Shown: piece by piece, positions 11,160 through 22,775 of the stretch
How the letters are laid out: each line of letters begins with the position of its first letter
Numbering within the stretch: the stretch's first letter is position 1
Assembly (NCBI GenBank): GCA_033398695.1
Contig: CM065816.1
Span: forward strand, 134,947,358 to 135,011,357
Source of the DNA: Orobanche coerulescens
Taxonomy: Eukaryota; Streptophyta; Magnoliopsida; Lamiales; Orobanchaceae
Length of the DNA: 64,000 bases
Direction of reading: 5' to 3'
Notes under the pieces: generated by a model
What the model saw: the letters and a program-made list of their open reading frames with translations, nothing else
Told to the model about the DNA's origin: nothing
Database searches by the model: none
Program-made: the position numbers and the translations under genes

Positions 11160-14100
11160 ATGTCCGGTAACTCAGGAACTGATTCGGCTATGCCTTCCTT
11201 GTCGAACAGTGTTCCGCCTAGTTCCGGGGGTCAGCAGGATCAGTCTGCTAGCTCGAGTAATGCTCATGAGAACGTTGGAGTGGCAAATATTTTACAGCAA
11301 GTAGCGAACCAGATGACGCTACTGACTCAGGCCGTCTTGGTCGGCCAGGCTAATGCTAACCCGGTTCCGCCCACTGGATCCGGTAATGATAAGCTACTTC
11401 AGGACGTGATTCGTATGCGTCCTCCGCAGTTTTATGGCGCTTCCGACCCTTCCGGTTGGGAGAGTTGGTTGTTTGAGATGGAGAAAGTATTCGAGGCTGC
11501 TAACTGCTCTGAGGAGAGGAAGGTGCCCATCGCTTAGTACTTCCTCGCCAAAGAGGCAGCAACGTGGTGGCAAGCGGTGAAACTGCATGACCGGGCAGCC
11601 ACATAGGCAGAGTTCCGAGAGCTGATGGAGGACGAGTTTTGTCCGTGGCCAGTTAAAGAGGGGAGGATTCAAGCCTTCTTCGAGGATAAGTCCCAGGATG
11701 TCCCGATTTCACAGGCAATCAAGGACTATAACCAACAACTCCATTATGTGAGAAACCAAGTCCGAGATGAACTTGATAAGATCCGCCATTTTGACATGCG
11801 GATGAAACCGAGGGTGCGTCACTACATGTCTGGTCTGGGGTGCACAACTTTGAAACAGTATCAGAATAAGGCGATGGCTTATGAGATGTCGTTTTCAGCG
11901 ACAGAGACGACAACCAAGGGAAAGAAGCAGAAGACCTCCGGTCAGTTTTCGGGAGGCAAGTCTGGAGGATATCAGAAAGCTTGGTCTGGTTTGCGAGTCT
12001 TCGGGAGTCAGTACGCGTCATTTGGGCGAGGAAACGGTTCTAAGTCTGCTCCTACTGGTTCCATTCGTGGTTCTACCTGCTTTAACTGTGGTCGTCCCGG
12101 ACACATGATAAGTGAGTTTGACAGGCCTCCGATTCAGTGTCTTACTTGCGGCCGGATGGGACATCGTGCTAAGTTTTGTACAGATGCTCCAGTTACTCAA
12201 ATATCAGCCCCAGCTACGGGGGAACCGAGTGTGAATCAGGCACTGATAGCTTCTCAGCCTCAGCAGAGTTTTGGTAGAGGTCGAGGACGTAGACAGCCTT
12301 CTAGAGGTGGAGCTTCTAGTGTGGGGTCTGTTCCGCCCCTTGTGTATGAGATGAGACGAGCCGAAGATCCCGACACGATGGTGACTACAGGTACCGTTCA
12401 CATCCTTGACCATCCTGTTACCGTGTTATTCGATTCTGGTGCTACGCATTCTTATATATCTATGGATTGTGTGCATCGTCTGCATGTTGATTGCGTAGTT
12501 GTGTGTGAACCATTTGTTGTTAAACTTCCTAGTAGGGATAGCATCGTGGGGGATTGTGATATTATAGATTTTTCTGTGAGTATCGCGGGGAGGGTTTGGC
12601 CTTCTAATCTGATCGCGGTAGATATTAAAGATGAGGATTTGATTCTTGGTGAGGATTGGCTGGACCGTCATGGGGCAATCATGAATTATAGAATGAGAAC
12701 CGTTTTGATGTTAGCCTCTGACGGTACCGAGCATTCTTTTGTGGGACGCAAGTGGAGTAGTCAGAGATTTCTGATCAGCGCCATGAAGGCGGTGAGACTT
12801 CTTCGAGGAGGTTGCACCGGTTATTGGTGTTACGATTTGAGATCGGAAGAAGGGGGAGTCGTGCTCTCGTCTATTCCAGTAGTGTATGAGTATCCTGACG
12901 TCTTTCCAGATGAGTTGCTGGGTTTGCCGCCAGACCGAGAGGTTGAGTTTACTATTGATTTAGAGCCGGGTGCAGCACCGATTTCTAAGACGCCATATCG
13001 TATGGCACCTGCCGAGATGCTTGAGTTGAAGAAACAATTGGGGAAGTTGCTAGACATGGGATATATTCGATCGAGCGCTTCTCCTTGGGGCGCACCGGTC
13101 CTGTTTGTGAAGAAGAAGGATGGGTCACTTCGTTTGTGTATTGACTACCGTGAGTTGAACAAAGTGACTATCAGAAACAAGTATCCGCTTCCTAGGATTG
13201 ATGATTTGTTCGACCAATTGCAAGGGGCGACCGTGTTTTCAAAGATTGATTTGAGATCGGGGTATTATCATCTCCAAGTGAAGGATTCTGATATTCCAAA
13301 GACGGCCTTTCAGACGAGATACAGTCACTCCGAGTTTGTGGTTATGCCTTTTGGGCTAACCAATGCCCCAGTCGTGTTCATGCATCTTATGAACAAAGTC
13401 TTTATCGAGTACCTCGATAAGTGTGTAGTCATTTTTATCGACGATATCCTGATTTACTCGAGGAGCGAGGAGGAGCATACCCGTCATTTGCAGATCGTGT
13501 TAGGTATTTTGAGAACTCAGCATCTTTTCACGAAGTTCTGAAAGTGTGAGTTTTAATTACGGGAGGTTATGTTTCTCGGCCACGTGATCTCGGCCGAGGG
13601 TGTTCGTGTGGACCCACATAAGATAGAGGCAGTGCTTGATTGGGCGCCGCCCAAGAACGTGAAGGAGATCCGTAGTTTTCTGGATTTGTCCGGGTATTAT
13701 CATAGATTTGTAGAGGGGTTTTCTAAGCTCGCTCGACCACTTACTCAATTGTTACAAAAGTCAGAGAAGTTCGTGTGGACCGATGAGAGGCAGAAAAGTT
13801 TTGAGGAGTTGAAGAAGCGGTTGACGACCGCTCTTGTTTTGGCTTTACCGAGTGGTAATGAGGGTTTCTTAGTTTTTAGTGATGCTTCGGGCCAAGGGCT
13901 CGGATGTGTACTCATGCATCACGGGAGGACGATTACCTATGCTTCCCGTCAGTTGAAACCGTACGAGTTGAATTACCCTACCCATGATCTTGCGTTGGCC
14001 GCGGTTGTATTTGCATTGAAGATCTAGCGTCATTCCTTGTATAGCTCATTGTGTCAGATTTTCACCGATCACAAGAGCCTCAAGTACATATTCACACAGA

Positions 14101-15776
14101 AAGAGCTAAATATGAGACAAAGGAGATAGTTGGAGTTGATTAAAGATTATGACCTCGAGATCCTTTATCATCCGGGAAAGGCAAATGTGGTGGAAGATGC
14201 CTTGAGCCAGAAATCGGTATCGCTTCGGGCACTTGAGTTACTTACGGCTCAGCCAGGACTCCAGCGAGAGTTGATGAGTTTGAGCCTTGAGATTGTACTA
14301 CCAGAGAGTTCCGGGCAGTTGCGTACTCTTCAGATTTCTTCGTCACTAGTCGATGATATTAAATCGGGACAGTTGGAAGACCCGATGTTTATTCAGCTTC
14401 GAGAAAATGTAGGGAAGGGGAAACCCCCGAGATTCGTGATACATGAGGATGGTGTGTTGAGATTCCAAGGTCAGCTTTGTGTTCCGAACGACTTGGAGTT
14501 GAGGCAGACTATTATGCGAGAGGCTCACGCGTCGCCTTACTCGGTCCATCCGGGATCGAGTAAAATGTATAAGGATTTGAGGAATAATTTCAGGTGAAAT
14601 GACATGAAGAATGAGGTAGTTCAGTTTGTGGCTAAGTGTTTGACTTGTCAACAAGTCAAAATCGAGCATCAGCGGCCAGCCGGATTGTTGAAACCACTTC
14701 CCGTCCCAGAATGGAAGTGGGAGGATATCTCGCTGGACTTTGTCACGAGTTTGCCGAGGACGAAGACCGGAATGAATATGGTGTGGGTGATCGTGGACCG
14801 ACTGACTAAGTCAGCACATTTTCTGGGCGTCAAGAATACTTGGGGTCCAGAAAGATTGGCTCGTGTTTTTATCGCGCAGATAGTGAGACTTCATGGTACG
14901 CCGAGGACTATTATTTCGGACAGAGATGGCCGGTTTGTATCGCACTTCTGGCAAGCGGTACATAAGGCATTGGGGACATATTTACATTTGAGTACATCTT
15001 TCCATCCTCAGACCGACGGGCAGTCCGAACATACCATTCAGACGTTCGAGGATATGTTACGCGTGTGTGCGTTAGACTGGAGTAGTGACTGGGAGGAGCA
15101 TCTGGCCTTGATTGAGTTTACGTATAATAATAGCTGGCACGCGTCGATTAAATTGGCACCGTATGAGGTACTTTATGGCCGACGTTGCCGATCGCTGATA
15201 TGTTGGGACGAACCATCCGATTTAGTTGGCACCGAGCCGGACCTTGTGTTAGAGACGAGGGAGAAAGTTGAATTGATTAGAAAGAGAATGTTGGCAGCTC
15301 AGAGTCGACAAAAGTCTTATGCGGATATTAGGCGTCGACCTTTGGAGTTTGAGGTGGGAGATCATGTTCTGTTGAGAGTGTCTCCGTCGAAGGGAGTTTT
15401 CCATTTTGGGAAAAAGGGGAAGCTCATCCCGAGGTATATTGGACCTTTCGACATATTGGAGAGAGTTGGCGAGTTAGCGTACCGTTTGGCATTACCTCCA
15501 TCGTTGAGTCATGTACATAGTGTGTTTCATGTCTCCCAGTTGAGAAAGTATGTATCGGACCCGTCCCACATTATTGATTTCGGAGACATGGAGATCGAGA
15601 AGGACGTCACGTTTAAGGAGAGGCCCATCAGAATTTTGGAGCGTCGAGACAAACAATTAAGGCACAAAACCATTCCTTTGGTTAAAGTGCAATGGTCGAG
15701 GCGCGGAGTAGAAGAAGCAACGTGGGAGTTGGAGGAGGATATGCGTTCGAGGCACCCCGAGCTTTTTGATTCTTAA
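11160..15776 (+). pseudogene. E1 gag-pol polyprotein, seven in-frame stops
   Basis: One continuous frame. It has the gag capsid region (about 11390-11880), CCHC knuckles (12080-12180, the first with its last Cys replaced by Phe), aspartic protease DSGAT (12432), RT with [17 protein letters not shown] and FIDD in place of YxDD (12900-13540), RNase H (FSDASG at 13870), integrase HHCC and DDE core (14500-15100) and a chromodomain-like tail ending HPELFDS. Stops lie at 11535, 11604, 13539, 13554, 14025, 14127 and 14595. Six of them sit where sister copies E2/E3 have Trp or Gln codons, and no frameshift is needed. Length is normal for the lineage apart from the missing gag start. The product would make and integrate element cDNA in trans; this copy cannot. 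Confidence 0.9.
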
Positions 15777-15798
15777 GTTTCGGGACGAAACTTCTTTT

Positions 15799-15811
15799 TA
15801 GAGGGGGAGAA
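15799..15811 (+). other. E1 polypurine tract
   Basis: AGAGGGGGAGAA directly precedes the 3' LTR. It would prime plus-strand cDNA synthesis. The same tract is found beside the 3' LTRs of E2 (48709-48725) and E3 (56235-56250), preceded in all by AAGTTTCGGGACGAAACTTC. Confidence 0.8.
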
Positions 15812-16327
15812 TGTAATATCTGTACCATTCCATTTTTAGCAGTTTCCATTTTTTGGTGTATGTCCATTTTCATCGACTCTCTTGTAACCGTTTCGACATT
15901 TTGAATCTACTTTATTCTTGGAGTTTTTCCATTTGGACGAGTTTTGGTGATGTTTTTATGTGATTCCATTTTATATCATGTTTTGCCATATGTACGTTCG
16001 ATTCTCGTAAAACTCATTCGTTTTCGTAGTTTCTTTGTTTGCATAAGTTTGTATGGTTGAATTGTTCGTGATGTGACTTTCGGTTGGTTAATCCGACGTC
16101 GTATCGTGATTTTCGGGCACTTGGGCCATTTTTGTAAATTCCTATAAGTTTAGGCAAATCCATATTCGTTGTCGTATTTCGGATTCCGGGGTAGTCGGAA
16201 TGATGTTTTCTTGTAACGGTTAGACTCATCATCGAATATTCTTCGTAGCCATATTTTCGGTTCGATAGCAGGTCCGAGTTTCGTAAATGCAGAGCGGTTT
16301 GGGCGGCGATTGCAGGCTGCATCGGCA

Positions 16328-16405
16328 GGTGTTACGGCCGTAACACCCCATTCATTACGGCCGTAATATTGGCCTTGTTACTGCCGTAATGTAACACTTG
16401 TTACG
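16328..16405 (+). promoter_or_regulatory. Palindrome cluster in E1 3' LTR promoter
   Basis: Contains the perfect 20-bp palindrome GGTGTTACGGCCGTAACACC (16328-16347), then ATTACGGCCGTAAT and several half-words, ending about 10 bp before a TATTTAAG box. Possible roles are transcription-factor sites for ACGT-core or NAC-type proteins or hairpin formation; none is shown by the sequence. Confidence 0.55.
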
Positions 16406-16955
16406 GTGCATGTACCTTTATTTAAGACAGTAGGCGGGCAGTAAACCCCATTTTCATTCCTTTCTCTTCGTTTTCTTCATCCGGGCGACAACTGTGGCGA
16501 TTCCACCAGTTTTGATCGGAGTTTTCTTCAAATTCCATCACCGTAGGCTCGTGCTAACATATCATCATCAGCGTAATGATCCTCCATCGTCCGAATCCGA
16601 GGTATTTTCTTTAGGAACCCTAGCTTGTCAAATTTGGGGGGTTTTCGGGTTTTTCTTGAGTAATTCCGAATTGTCCATATATGTTATATTATTCCTCACC
16701 GATTGTTGTTGTTGGGTGATTCCCATCTGTTCTCATCAAGTTAAATCCGTGAATTATCGATTCGGGGAGATTTTGCGTAAACCCTCGCCCGTATCGATTG
16801 AATGCTTATTGTCATAGCTTGTAATCGGGGTTATGGGTGTATTCCATTCGATTATTGTTGTTCGTTAGGACTGAGTTATGTTGATCCTTCGTTTAGGAAC
16901 CATCGTTTTCCACCCGGACCGTTCGTAGTCGTTTTTCATTCCCGATTCTTCAAAT

Positions 16956-17474
16956 ATGTCTCAAAAGCAAGTACTTTACATTTGTTTACATGTTCTAGTA
17001 TTTGAATTATGGCTATTCGTGGTTGTTGTGGATGGATATGTGTATGTTCACCTAGGGACGGTCCGACGGGGCCTCTAGGGATACGTATTGTCGTGTGTGT
17101 GGGTATCACGAACTGTGGTTGACCACCCAGGGATGTTCGACGGGGCTCTGTGGAGTACGGTGGCCGTGAGTCTCGTACCAACGGTTAACTTTGAATTTTT
17201 TTTGTTGGAGAAATGTGTTTTGTGCTTGTGCACCGCAAATATTCTGGAATATAAATGATTTCTAAAATAATTTTTGGCGCATTTATTCATCTAGTTAGAA
17301 TGTAGTTCAAATGGATTGTACTTGCACTAGCAGTTGTCGCTAACCCCTTAAATGGGGGAAATACTTTTTGTATTTCAGGTACAGGTCTTGGATATAAGCG
17401 AGTATACGAGCCGTATGAGGATGATGGGCAAGCATGATACGATTCAGCAGTTGTCTGTTGGTGTCCTGTTTTGA
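16956..17474 (+). other. Candidate spliced micro-ORF in E1 3' LTR
   Basis: Exon 1 is 16956-16970 (MSQKQ) and exon 2 is 17379-17474, joined in phase 0 across a GT-AG intron, giving about 36 residues with VQVLD and MRMMGK. Equivalent exons with the same phase occur in the E3 3' LTR (55065-55079 and 54586-54657, minus), the E3 5' LTR and E2. In the E1 5' LTR the donor GT is mutated to GC. Splicing is predicted by eye only; it may simply be an untranslated leader intron. Confidence 0.3.
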
Positions 17475-17742
17475 ATTTATCTATTATGTCATGGATTTAA
17501 GTACTCGAGTACTTCCTTATTGAATTTATTAATTTTGTGTACCCGTTTTGGGAGTGGATTTGATGTCAGATTGTATTGTCGGATTTCCGTCTTTTATTTT
17601 GAATGTCGTGGATTGAGAAATTATCCGTGTATTGATGATGTATGTCTTTGTTGTTTGTCGGGTCAGTTTGTTAGCCTGGTGGATTCCGAAGTGTGGGGAC
17701 CACGACGCTGTAATATGCCCTGAACGTCTTCGTGGTGTTACA

Positions 17743-17747
17743 ATTGC
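17743..17747. repeat. Right target duplication of gypsy E1
   Basis: ATTGC, the partner of 9516-9520. Confidence 0.9.
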
Positions 17748-19256
17748 AACACAGAAAGTTTCTTGGTAGATAATGGAACACCAAGGTACTTACATGGAAG
17801 CTCACCTCTGCTCATACGTGTGTCAGTAAGGATGTTTTGCTGGGCTATTTCTGAAACACCACCAAAATATATACTGCTTTTGTGTTGATTTGCTTGTAAA
17901 CCAGAGGCTGAAGAGAACTTATTAAAAGCTTCCATCGGTTGTTGCACAGACCCTACATCTCCTCTTGCAAACAGCAACAAGTCATCTGCAAAACAAACAT
18001 GAATCAGCCCAAATATTTTACACCTCGGATGAAACCTGGACTCCTTATTACTCCTCAAGTCCATGAAGCATCGATTTAAATATTCCATGCACAAGACAAA
18101 CGATAAGGGGAAATGGGATCGCATTGTCTGAGTCCTCTTTTAGCTTGGAAAGGCTCTGTCAAATCTCCATTAACATTGACAACATAAGTGACAGATCTAA
18201 TACACGCCGTAATCCATCTTGTAAAGGTATAAGGGAACCCCATTTCAATCAACAAATGCTCAAGGAAAGGCCACTCAACAGAGTCGTATGCCCTTTGGAT
18301 ATCAATCTTGATCATGCATCTTGGGGAAATGCTCTTCCTTCCATATCCTTTCACCAATTCATGGCTTTACAGAATGTTATCAAAAATATTTCTTCCCCTA
18401 TCAAATGCTGATTGATGCTCACCGATGATACTCCCCAAAATCTCATGCATTCTGTTAATTAATACCTTAGAAATGATCTTATAAAGCACATTCCAGCATA
18501 CTATGGGCATGTAATCCCTGATTGTCTGAGCATGGTCCACTTTGGGCAGTAGAGTGATGAGAGTATTGTTAACATTTCTATATATAAAACCAGTATCATG
18601 GAATTCTTTAACTGCAGCAATAACCTCTTCACCCACCATATTTCATGTATGCTTGAAGAAAAAGACATTAAAACCATCAATACCTGGTGCTTTATTTGCA
18701 TCCATGCTGAACAAAGCATCTCTGGTCTCCTTATCGGTGAAAGACTTACACAAATTAACTTGTTGATCATGTGTAAGCAACTTCCCTTTTCTAATAATCT
18801 CTTTATCAATCATAGGTAACCTAGGAGCAGCACTCCCCATACAATTAGCATAGAAAGATCTCACCTTCTCCTTAATTTGGGCATGAGTTGAGCATCTTGA
18901 ACCATCAACTCTAATCAACACTTTGATAGCTCTAGTGCACTGCCTAGCTGGAGCATATGCATGGAAAAACTTGGTATTAGCATCACCAAGTTTAATCCAA
19001 TCCACTCGAGCTTTCTGTTGCCATACTCTCTCCTTAATGCCACTCCACTTCTCCATCCCATTCAGTAGGAGTTTCTCTGTTGCAATCAAACTCTCACTTA
19101 TTCAAGGCTTGTTGAATATCTGTTAGCTTAACTCTAGCAGCTTCCAACTTGTATATTTCTGAAACTTTTTATATTCAACTGTTTCAGAGGGCCCTTCAAA
19201 CTTCTCAGCTTTCGCCATACCTGAAGGAGCTTATTCCCAGTTCCTTGCTCTCTCCA
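17748..19256 (-). pseudogene. LINE ORF2, RT domain, 5'-truncated
   Basis: Minus-strand frames in order: VWQQKARVDWIKLGDANTKFFH and KAPGIDGF (18643-19089), LITLLPKVDHAQTIRDYMPI (18367-18639), KIDIQRAYDSVEW and GLRQCDPISP (18076-18357), then the catalytic FADDLLLFARG and KYLGVPLSTKKL (17748-18124). These are consecutive RT motifs of plant L1 elements. Cys replaces the usual Gly in the QGDPLSP-type motif. The endonuclease domain and ORF1 are absent because the copy ends at 19256, a typical 5' truncation. The protein continues after the E1 insertion at 9515. Frameshifts make it non-functional. Confidence 0.85.
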
Positions 19257-19440
19257 ATTAATAATAATCTTTATTATTATTATTATTGTCGTCGTTGAGT
19301 ACTATTATTATTACGAAAAATATTTATTATATTATTATTATTATTTACTCTTAATATATATTTCAATCCAGTTTGGTTCAGTTTCATTCAGTTCAGCTCA
19401 ATTCAGTTCAATTAAATTCAGATTCATTCAGTTCAAAGGA
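19257..19440. repeat. ATT-rich and TTCAG-rich simple sequence, right part
   Basis: The continuation of the block at 7517-8413: ATT repeats to about 19350, then TTCAG-type pentamers to 19435. It marks the original target of the LINE. Confidence 0.8.
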
Positions 19441-20692
19441 AAAGAGTCTTAATACTTAAAAACCAAAATAGACCTATGGAAACAGTCTCTCTCTCCATCA
19501 TTGTGGGGAGGCCATTGCACCTGTCCCCAAAAAATTGGTGTTGTGTTTTGCACATACCAAAATTGGTGTTATATTTTACGTGCAAGTCTTTAATTAGGTT
19601 CCTTTTAACATTCCCGATGTGAAATTGGTGGCACGAGGCTTAATCATTGCAGATCATTGGTTCGCATGTATAAAGGGTCTATTCTAAACATATTTCAATT
19701 GATTTAAGGATGAAAGTGTGAAGGGTAATTACTATTAAAAGTATGAAATTTCATCCTTCAATCAATTGACAAAAAGAAATAATCAAGATCTTTACATATC
19801 AAAATCAAGATTTATATTTTCCGGTATAAAATTAATGTTTCAATAAATAAGCTTGGGACAAGGTGGTCATCACAACCAACTACGGAGCTCGTCATACTTG
19901 GAATAATTTTGCTTATACACGTTCATATGAAGGAAAAAAACTAAAACTACTAAAATAATTTTATAAAAGTATTTTAAAGAAAGAATATAATGATATATTT
20001 TTCATATTAATCGGTGCAATATATTAAAATAAATAAATGATCAAAGTTCATTATTGAAAAATTCAAATGATATAAAAAATATCATTAAGAGAACATTAAG
20101 ATATCGATCAATTTTCAAAATAATCAAAGAATAATATCCATTAAATCTACCCTTTTTTTAATGTGAAAAGTACATGAGAATTAACCAAACAACAAACTTA
20201 CATGTATATCAAAATCGAAGAGGAACATGTCAAATTTTGTCCAGTAAACTAACAATAAACCAAAATCAAGATCAAAGTCCAGTTATTAAATAGGAAGCAT
20301 TAACAGTTAAAAATGCCATTTAAGAAAGAGATTTTACATATGTCATCATGGCCTTCTTGAATCCGTGAAGTTGACGTACCCAATCTGCTCCACAAGTTAA
20401 AACTTTACAATATCAGACGACAATTTAGCATGATAAGGATCTAAAACTCAAGTATCTGCACTAAAAGTAGCCTCTGAGGCTACTGTGCTAATAGGGATAA
20501 CTAAAATTGTAGGTCACAGATACTCAGAGTACAGTCTAGAGGGGTGAATAGACTGTTTAAAAACTTTTACTAAATTCCACTGTTTAGAGAACACAGCTAC
20601 AGTAAGATCAGCTAAGATTACTCGTCTGATCAGGTAACCTTTGTCAGCTGTAAACTATATTGTGGAAGAACAGCTGAATTTAAGATAGAACA
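19441..20692. other. AT-rich DNA without recognisable genes
   Basis: No open frame of note on either strand. CTAGAGGGGTGAATAGACTG at about 20542 resembles a motif common near the ends of plant LTR retrotransposons. The segment 20500-20692 may belong with 21728-23050 as one LTR-like unit split by the CACTA element, but I cannot name its family. Confidence 0.3.
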
Positions 20693-21724
20693 TACTACTA
20701 AAAAAAGGCTCAAACCTGCTAATAAATCAACAATAAGTCTCAAATGTGTAATTTACCAAACATACAAGTTTTAGCATAAAAAAAGACCACCCACAGTTAC
20801 TTAAAAAAAATTAAAAATGAAACAAATACATCACTGAAAGGTCCCAAACCTACTAATAAATCAACAATAAGTCTCAAATGTGCTCAAACACCAACACAAC
20901 AATACAAATAATATTAAAAAATGCTAAATTACAAATGGGATCAACACATTGATATACAATAAGAATACTTGCAGAAAAGCCCATATAATCCCAAATTCAA
21001 GCCATCATCTTTGATTTCTACAAGAGTAAAAAATACCAAATATCAAAATTTACCGGGACCAAAAAAAATACCAAAAAAACACAACTCTGAAAAAAAATAG
21101 TGAAAAACTTAAAGAACCCTAAAAAAGTGGAAAAACACCAAAGAAGAACAACTAAAGACCGAAAAAAAAAACAATATAAGTCAAGAAAACAAAAAATACT
21201 AAAATTAGACCCGTCTCACCCACTGGGATTTCGCACACCACAAGACCAAAGGACGAGAGAACTTACTAGGATACGCAAAGGCCGACGAGTATGTATCAGG
21301 GCTGGGTTCGTGGATGAGAGAACTTAGATGAGTGCGATTGTAGGTTTTTTTTAGTCCGGAGGTGACGAAGATGCCGAAGAGATGTGTGGAGAGTGAAGGT
21401 GTGGAGACGAAGCTGTGGAGATGAAGAAGGTGTCAGTGGAGAATGTACATAGCACTTAAAGCTTTTCCCAGGGGTTGACTCATAATGGACGATTGCGATT
21501 ATTATTAATGAATGGTTCAGATTAGAGAATATTTCAGTGTTTTTTTATTACTGATACATTAGTGTCAGTAATTACTGATGCCTTAATTAGTGATACGTCT
21601 GTGTGAGCAGTCAGTGACACTTATATGTTAAATAGGAAAACTGATCCAATTTTATATATTTAGTGACACATAACAAAAAACTGTCATAATCCAAGTGTTA
21701 CTAAAGCCCCTTTTTTTAGTAGTG
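20693..21724. mobile_element. Non-autonomous CACTA (En/Spm) element
   Basis: Right end (read inward) is CACTACTAAAAAAAGGGGC and left end is TACTACTAAAAAAAGGCTC, so the left tip differs by one base from the canonical CACTA. Direct repeats ACA flank both sides (20690-20692 and 21725-21727), the 3-bp duplication expected for this superfamily. A 40-bp subterminal direct repeat containing AATAAATCAACAATAAGTC occurs at about 20721 and 20846. Words like AGTGTCAGTAATTACTGATG crowd the right end. No transposase is present; the 75-codon frame at 21100-21327 is Lys/Arg-rich low complexity. Confidence 0.75.
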
Positions 21725-21727
21725 ACA

Positions 21728-22775
21728 GTAAATATGTATGCAGGAGTTAAGTATGATGAAAAAGCAGTAAATCACACAATCACTTATAGTGGTTTCAGAT
21801 GTGGAGTAATCTTCTACTAGTACACTTCTCTCTAAACCAGTTGGAGATAAATTCACTATAACCTTCAACTAGTGAAATGAATGTTACAACGAATTCTGTT
21901 ATAACAGCTTCCAACCAGTGGAAACCCGTGGCCGTTGCAACTCCCTTTGGCTGCCTAGCACCTCTTGATCGAAAAACCATGGATGCCTCAACAACTCACA
22001 AGGTGTCTATCACCTTCCAATCAAGAACCCGTGGATGCGTTTACAACCTTGAACTTCTAAGAACCTCGTTCAAAGAAGTACCCCTTACTTAAACTTTAAG
22101 ACAAGAGTGTTGTCTTCTCCAACTTAAGAGCTTCTCTGAATATAACTTTAGAAACTAGCTCTTCACGATGCTATAGATTTGCTTTGTTCACTTGTAGTAT
22201 TGTTCGCATCGTACTTTTGCTCAATCTGTCTTCAGATATTTATAGTACGATTCTTGAGCTTCTTCATAGCTGTTACATCTTTTGTAACCATTCTGTCCGT
22301 TGGAGAGTGGACTTCATTGTTTATCTTCTCTTTGCAAGGCTTTGTCTCTTTCTTCAATTCTGATCGTTTGAAGATGTACTTCCCGTTGCGCCGCTTTTCT
22401 TGATTACTATAATTGGAAAGTCTTCTGGGTGATAATATTTAGGAGTAAAGAATTCCTTAACTTTCAGGAATCAATAACTTTGTCCCTTGACTTTTATGTC
22501 CACATGTGTCTTGACATTTTTGTTGACCTTTCAATGTTTGTTGACGTGGACTGAGTTGCTATTCAGATACACATACTTGGCTGCAGTACTAGTTTGGTGA
22601 ACCTCCTCTGATATTTAGTTTGACCGAAAACCTCGATTGATAAAAATTCGCCTATGGTCAACCCTCAGCTGATATTACTGTTTGACCGAAAACTCGTCTG
22701 CTTCCAGTTGGAGTAAGAACTCGCCTGATATTTTCTATGTCTGAAAGCGCTGTTGATAATAAACTTGCCTATAGT
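21728..22775. other. Unclassified, probably retrotransposon-derived
   Basis: No domain is recognisable in the short plus-strand frames (21877-22092 and 22179-22403). The sequence reads like LTR or leader DNA and leads into the 69-bp repeats that follow. I see no LTR partner in the window. Confidence 0.25.

Larger units (their letters stand above)
9521..17742 (+). mobile_element. Gypsy element E1 (Tekay/Del-like chromovirus)
   Basis: The element is bounded by TGTAATAT... at 9521 and ...GGTGTTACA at 17742 with the 5-bp duplication ATTGC. It is inserted in the LINE reverse-transcriptase region in the opposite orientation. Its order is 5' LTR (3' end deleted), gag-protease-RT-RNase H-integrase-chromodomain, polypurine tract and 3' LTR. 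The chromodomain-type tail and domain order point to the Tekay/Del chromovirus lineage. It is defective: the primer binding site is gone and the reading frame carries at least seven stops. Confidence 0.9.
15812..17742 (+). repeat. E1 3' LTR (1931 bp)
   Basis: Begins TGTAATATCTG and ends GTGTTACA. It holds a palindrome cluster (16328-16405), a TATTTAA TATA-like box (about 16416-16426), and a candidate leader intron between GCAA|GTACTT (16971) and TATTTCAG|GTACAGG (17378). Within that intron are two GACGGGGC words (17070 and 17136). The LTR is complete, unlike the 5' copy. Confidence 0.9.
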
